Source: Anaerovibrio sp. JC8 (GTDB lineage Bacteria; Bacillota; Negativicutes; Selenomonadales; Selenomonadaceae). From it: a stretch of 64,000 bases of DNA. Positions 61,252 to 64,000 of this stretch are shown here, piece by piece. Position 1 is the first letter of the stretch, and each line of letters begins with the position of its first letter. Position numbers and translations under genes: made by a program. The stretch lies in assembly GCF_002100115.1 (NCBI RefSeq), contig NZ_ANBM01000005.1, positions 62,001 through 126,000 of the forward strand. The letters run 5' to 3'. A model generated the notes under the pieces. That model did no database searches. It was not told where the DNA came from and saw only the letters and a program-made list of their open reading frames with translations.

Positions 61252-63414
61252 TTACAGCTTTTCAGCCAACAAATCTGCAATATGCTTTACCTTGATGCCA
61301 GTATTCTGGTTATCAAGACCGCCGCCAATCTGCATCATACAGGATGGGCAGGCCACAACGCAGGTGGTAGCTCCGGTATTCTTGATGTTTTCCACTTTTT
61401 CTTCCAGCATAGGGATAGAAACCTCAGAATACTTCATACCGAAGGAACCGGCCATACCACAGCACTTATCGCAGTTCTTCATCTCAACCAGCTCAACCCC
61501 TGGAGTAGCATCGATGAGAGCTCTAGGCTCCTCATAAATGCCAAGCCCACGCTTCATGTGGCAGGAATCATGGAAGGTTACCTTCTCACCGCCAGCAGCT
61601 GGCAACAGCTTGCCCTGAGCCTTGTATTCCTCAGCTACAAAGCTGGAGAATTCGCGAACCTTGGCACAGAATGCCTTGGCTCTAGGACCCCAAACAGGGT
61701 CATCGGCAAAGAGCTTTTCGTAGGTCTCACTGAGAGTCTCAGCACAGGTTGGGCAGGAAGTAACAATTACATCCGGCTTAACACTTTCCAGAGCCTCAAT
61801 ATTGCGCTTTGCTGCCTTCATACCAGTCTCACGGTCGCCTACACCGAGGATTGGCTTGCCGCAGCAGCTCTGAGCCATAGGATATACAACCTCCATGCCC
61901 AGGCTCTGAAGTACCTTTACTACGTTCTCGCCTGTGTCAGCGAATACGAAGTCAGTGTTACAGCCACTGAAGAATGCTACCTTCTTCTTTGCATTGGACG
62001 GATTCTTCTTTTCCAAAGCTGGCATCCGATCACGAATGGATCTTTCAGCAATGGTTGGTAAGCTTCTGCCCTTGGTCATGCCGGCGAAGAACAGCGGCAA
62101 ATGACGGATGTACTTGCCTGACTTAAATGGTGCCTGACCAACGGAACCGGCCTTCAGCAGCAGCTTGTGGAACAAGCCTCTGTCGTTGAGTACGTTGTCA
62201 AAGAAGGACTTATCCATTGAAGGAACACCATGCTTCTTAACATATCTATTTCTCAGTTCATCAATGAGGTCCGGAATTGGAATCTTACCAGGACAAACCG
62301 TAGTACAGGTCCGGCAGCCAATACACAGATCGGAGAACTGACTAAAGTTTTCAATACCATTTAAGAGACCTGTAAGGATTGCACCAATACCACCGGAGTA
62401 GATATGGCCATATACGTGGCCGCCTACCAGGGTCCAGATTGGGCAAACATTCAGGCAGGATGCACAGCGTACGCACTGATAAACCTGCTTCATAACAGGG
62501 TCATGAGCAGCCTCAAGACGGCCGTTATCCAAGAGGATTACGTACTGCTTTCTGTCCTCCTCTACCCACTTGCCATCCTTCTTGTACATAACAGGAGTAG
62601 GACCATCAATCATTGTCATGTAGCTGGTCATCTTCTGGCAGGTACCATTACGAGGCAGCAGGCGCAGGATCTTGGCTGCATCCTCTGTCTTAGGAATTAA
62701 CTTTTCATAACCAATAAGTACAACATGAATTCTAGGAAGAGTAGTTACCAGACGGGCATTACCCTCATTGGTAACAAGGCCGATGGCACCATTTTCTGCA
62801 ATACCGAAGTTTGCACCGGTGATACCCATATCAGCCTGAAGGAACTCCTGACGCAGGGTCTGGCGGGCCTTCTGAATCATGTATGGAATGTCTTCGCCCG
62901 GAACCTCCTCCTGGAGCTCCTTCTCAAACATTTCCGCACACTGATAACGGTTCAGATGGATAGCAGGCATAACCATGTGGGATGGCTTCTGGCCTGCAAT
63001 GGCAATCATCCACTCACCAAGGTCGGTTTCCTTGACACGGATGTCGTTGTCGGTAAAGCACTCGTTCAGATGAATTTCCTCGGATGCCATGGACTTGGAT
63101 TTTACAACTCTCTTGACACCATTTTCCTTACAGATCTGAATGAGGAATTTCTTTACCTCATCTCCATCCTTTGCTCTAAATACTACACCACCACGGGCCT
63201 TGACATTTTCTTCGAACTTGTCAGCCAGCTCGTCAATGTGGTCAACTGCATCAGCCTTCATGCAACGCAAGTTTTCACGAAGCTCTTCAATATCCTGACC
63301 GGCATAAGACTTAAGACGGGAACCTGGATACTGATCTGCAAAGCGTGACAATGCATCCTGCATTATGTCATCTTGAAGCTTTGACTTTATTTCTCTTTTC
63401 AGATCACGTGCCAT
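61252..63414 (-). CDS. LutB-LutA fusion, iron-sulfur lactate utilisation protein
   Basis: A 720-residue protein equal to B. subtilis LutB (about 479 aa) plus LutA (about 238 aa). Residues 1-300 are a LUD domain (GITGANFGIAENGAIGLVTNEGN). Two 4Fe-4S motifs follow: CVRCASCLNVCPIW and CIGCRTCTTVCPG (about 310-390). The C-terminal part holds two CCG cysteine-rich domains, FFSGCNTDFVF ... AQSCCGKPILG and FHDSCHMKRGLG ... NCDKCCGMAGSFG. Together with LutC it oxidises L-lactate to pyruvate. The ATG overlaps the lutC stop (TAATG). The fusion is unusual relative to the three-gene form. Confidence 0.92.
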   Translation of the reverse strand: MARDLKREIKSKLQDDIMQDALSRFADQYPGSRLKSYAGQDIEELRENLRCMKADAVDHIDELADKFEENVKARGGVVFRAKDGDEVKKFLIQICKENGVKRVVKSKSMASEEIHLNECFTDNDIRVKETDLGEWMIAIAGQKPSHMVMPAIHLNRYQCAEMFEKELQEEVPGEDIPYMIQKARQTLRQEFLQADMGITGANFGIAENGAIGLVTNEGNARLVTTLPRIHVVLIGYEKLIPKTEDAAKILRLLPRNGTCQKMTSYMTMIDGPTPVMYKKDGKWVEEDRKQYVILLDNGRLEAAHDPVMKQVYQCVRCASCLNVCPIWTLVGGHVYGHIYSGGIGAILTGLLNGIENFSQFSDLCIGCRTCTTVCPGKIPIPDLIDELRNRYVKKHGVPSMDKSFFDNVLNDRGLFHKLLLKAGSVGQAPFKSGKYIRHLPLFFAGMTKGRSLPTIAERSIRDRMPALEKKNPSNAKKKVAFFSGCNTDFVFADTGENVVKVLQSLGMEVVYPMAQSCCGKPILGVGDRETGMKAAKRNIEALESVKPDVIVTSCPTCAETLSETYEKLFADDPVWGPRAKAFCAKVREFSSFVAEEYKAQGKLLPAAGGEKVTFHDSCHMKRGLGIYEEPRALIDATPGVELVEMKNCDKCCGMAGSFGMKYSEVSIPMLEEKVENIKNTGATTCVVACPSCMMQIGGGLDNQNTGIKVKHIADLLAEKL

Positions 63415-64000
63415 TACTTAGCCCCCCCTTCGTTCTCTACAGCGATTACAATGAGCTTGTTAGGGCCATGAACACCAAGGCTCAATACACGCTCAATATC
63501 TGCTGTACGGCTTGGGCCAGTAACAAATCCGCAATAGCCTTTCGTGAAGACCTTGCCAATAATCTGGCAGGCAGTTGTGATGTTTTCTACCATATAATTG
63601 GCATTTACGAAAACAACATTTACAAACGGAAGCATACTGGTTACTCTTGCTTCATATGAAAAATTATCAACAACAAGACTTCCGGACTCTCCTACACCAA
63701 ATTCGGCTGTTGAAATGCCAACATCCGCGCTGGCAGCATGTTCAGCAATGTCGAACTTTTCAGTGTATACCTTTGTCCCATCTGCATCCAATCTGGAGTA
63801 GATCCCCTTCAATGCCGGATTTTCATCTCCACCAACGGCAATGATTTCCTTTGGGGCATACTCTTTTAACACTTCCTTGAGTTTTGCCTCACCTGCTGCA
63901 TAATCAGCTACCTTATATACCTGAGCAGCTGCAGCTGTGGCATTTGCCTCAAAGTCGGCCCAGTACTTGGCATCTACCAATCCATTGATAAACGCCTTTT
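63414..64000 (-). CDS. lutC: LutC/LUD-domain protein, 5' end outside window
   Basis: The frame runs past base 64000. The seen part (about 195 residues) has the LUD core: EIIAVGGDENPALKGIY, VGISTAEFGVGESGSLVVDN and the end FVTGPSRTADIERVLSLGVHGPNKLIVIAVENEG, which is the diagnostic LutC motif. A TTG at 63980 is in frame but internal; a full LutC would have about 40 more residues. It is the first visible gene of the lactate operon. Confidence 0.92.
   Translation of the reverse strand, partial: KAFINGLVDAKYWADFEANATAAAAQVYKVADYAAGEAKLKEVLKEYAPKEIIAVGGDENPALKGIYSRLDADGTKVYTEKFDIAEHAASADVGISTAEFGVGESGSLVVDNFSYEARVTSMLPFVNVVFVNANYMVENITTACQIIGKVFTKGYCGFVTGPSRTADIERVLSLGVHGPNKLIVIAVENEGGAK

Overview
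The window looks like the chromosome of a diderm, anaerobic Firmicute of the class Negativicutes (Selenomonas/Anaerovibrio-like; genus not resolved). Low-GC Firmicute genes (PolC, a YerC/YecD-type TrpR relative, HisZ with short HisG) sit beside a C-terminal-Phe autotransporter beta-barrel, which requires an outer membrane, and beside anaerobic lactate oxidation genes (LUD proteins plus Etf and FAD lactate dehydrogenase).

Region 1 (1-13.3 kb) is accessory and scarred. It holds the 5' part of a type I restriction R subunit, small orphan genes (DUF1294, DUF1653, GNAT, VOC, cupin), a gene split by a frameshift, a candidate structured RNA with a near-consensus promoter, and an exported redox locus (metallo-hydrolase, DUF4405 membrane protein, Tat flavodoxin-like protein, DUF362 protein). 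That locus was duplicated and each copy then lost complementary genes. A MerR regulator has two 19-bp-spacer promoters, one for itself and one for the surviving DUF362 gene.

Region 2 (13.3-18.7 kb) is a peptide island. Four paralogous Nif11-like double-glycine precursors have near-identical 92-residue leaders and diversified two-Cys, glycine-rich cores. With them are one Nif11-like precursor with an unrelated 94-residue core, a 74-residue leader-like peptide, two leaderless core remnants in a duplicated block, and a separate double-glycine peptide whose core is a Gly-Pro repeat. No maturation or export enzyme lies in the window.

Region 3 (18.7-23.6 kb) carries small secreted proteins and a roughly 3.2-kb island with a serine recombinase and an Abi (HEPN-type) defence gene. 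The island is bounded by a duplication of the 3' end of rlmD and contains 220-bp direct repeats. A 15-bp inverted repeat brackets the promoter region of the recombinase, and a hairpin leader precedes abi.

Region 4 (23.5-45.3 kb) is core metabolism, nearly all on the minus strand: rlmD, gph, HD protein, hisZ, yerC-like, recG, a membrane-anchored EIIA-like protein, a SagB-type oxidoreductase, and the operon hisG-D-C-B-(FkbM methyltransferase)-H-A-F-IE. Then follow a dicarboxylate symporter, a TauE-like exporter, a GIY-YIG protein, cyclophilin and DD-carboxypeptidase.

Region 5 (45.4-64 kb) has an M48 protease, the autotransporter, a frameshifted membrane LuxR-type regulator and five tRNA genes (Asp, Gly, Cys, Gly, Cys). 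A RelB/DinJ antitoxin with a truncated YoeB-like toxin lies between the two Gly-Cys pairs. Then come mtnA with a class II aldolase (methylthio-sugar salvage), a PolC that lacks its proofreading exonuclease domain, and a lactate operon (lutC, a lutB-lutA fusion, etfB, etfA, FAD lactate dehydrogenase).
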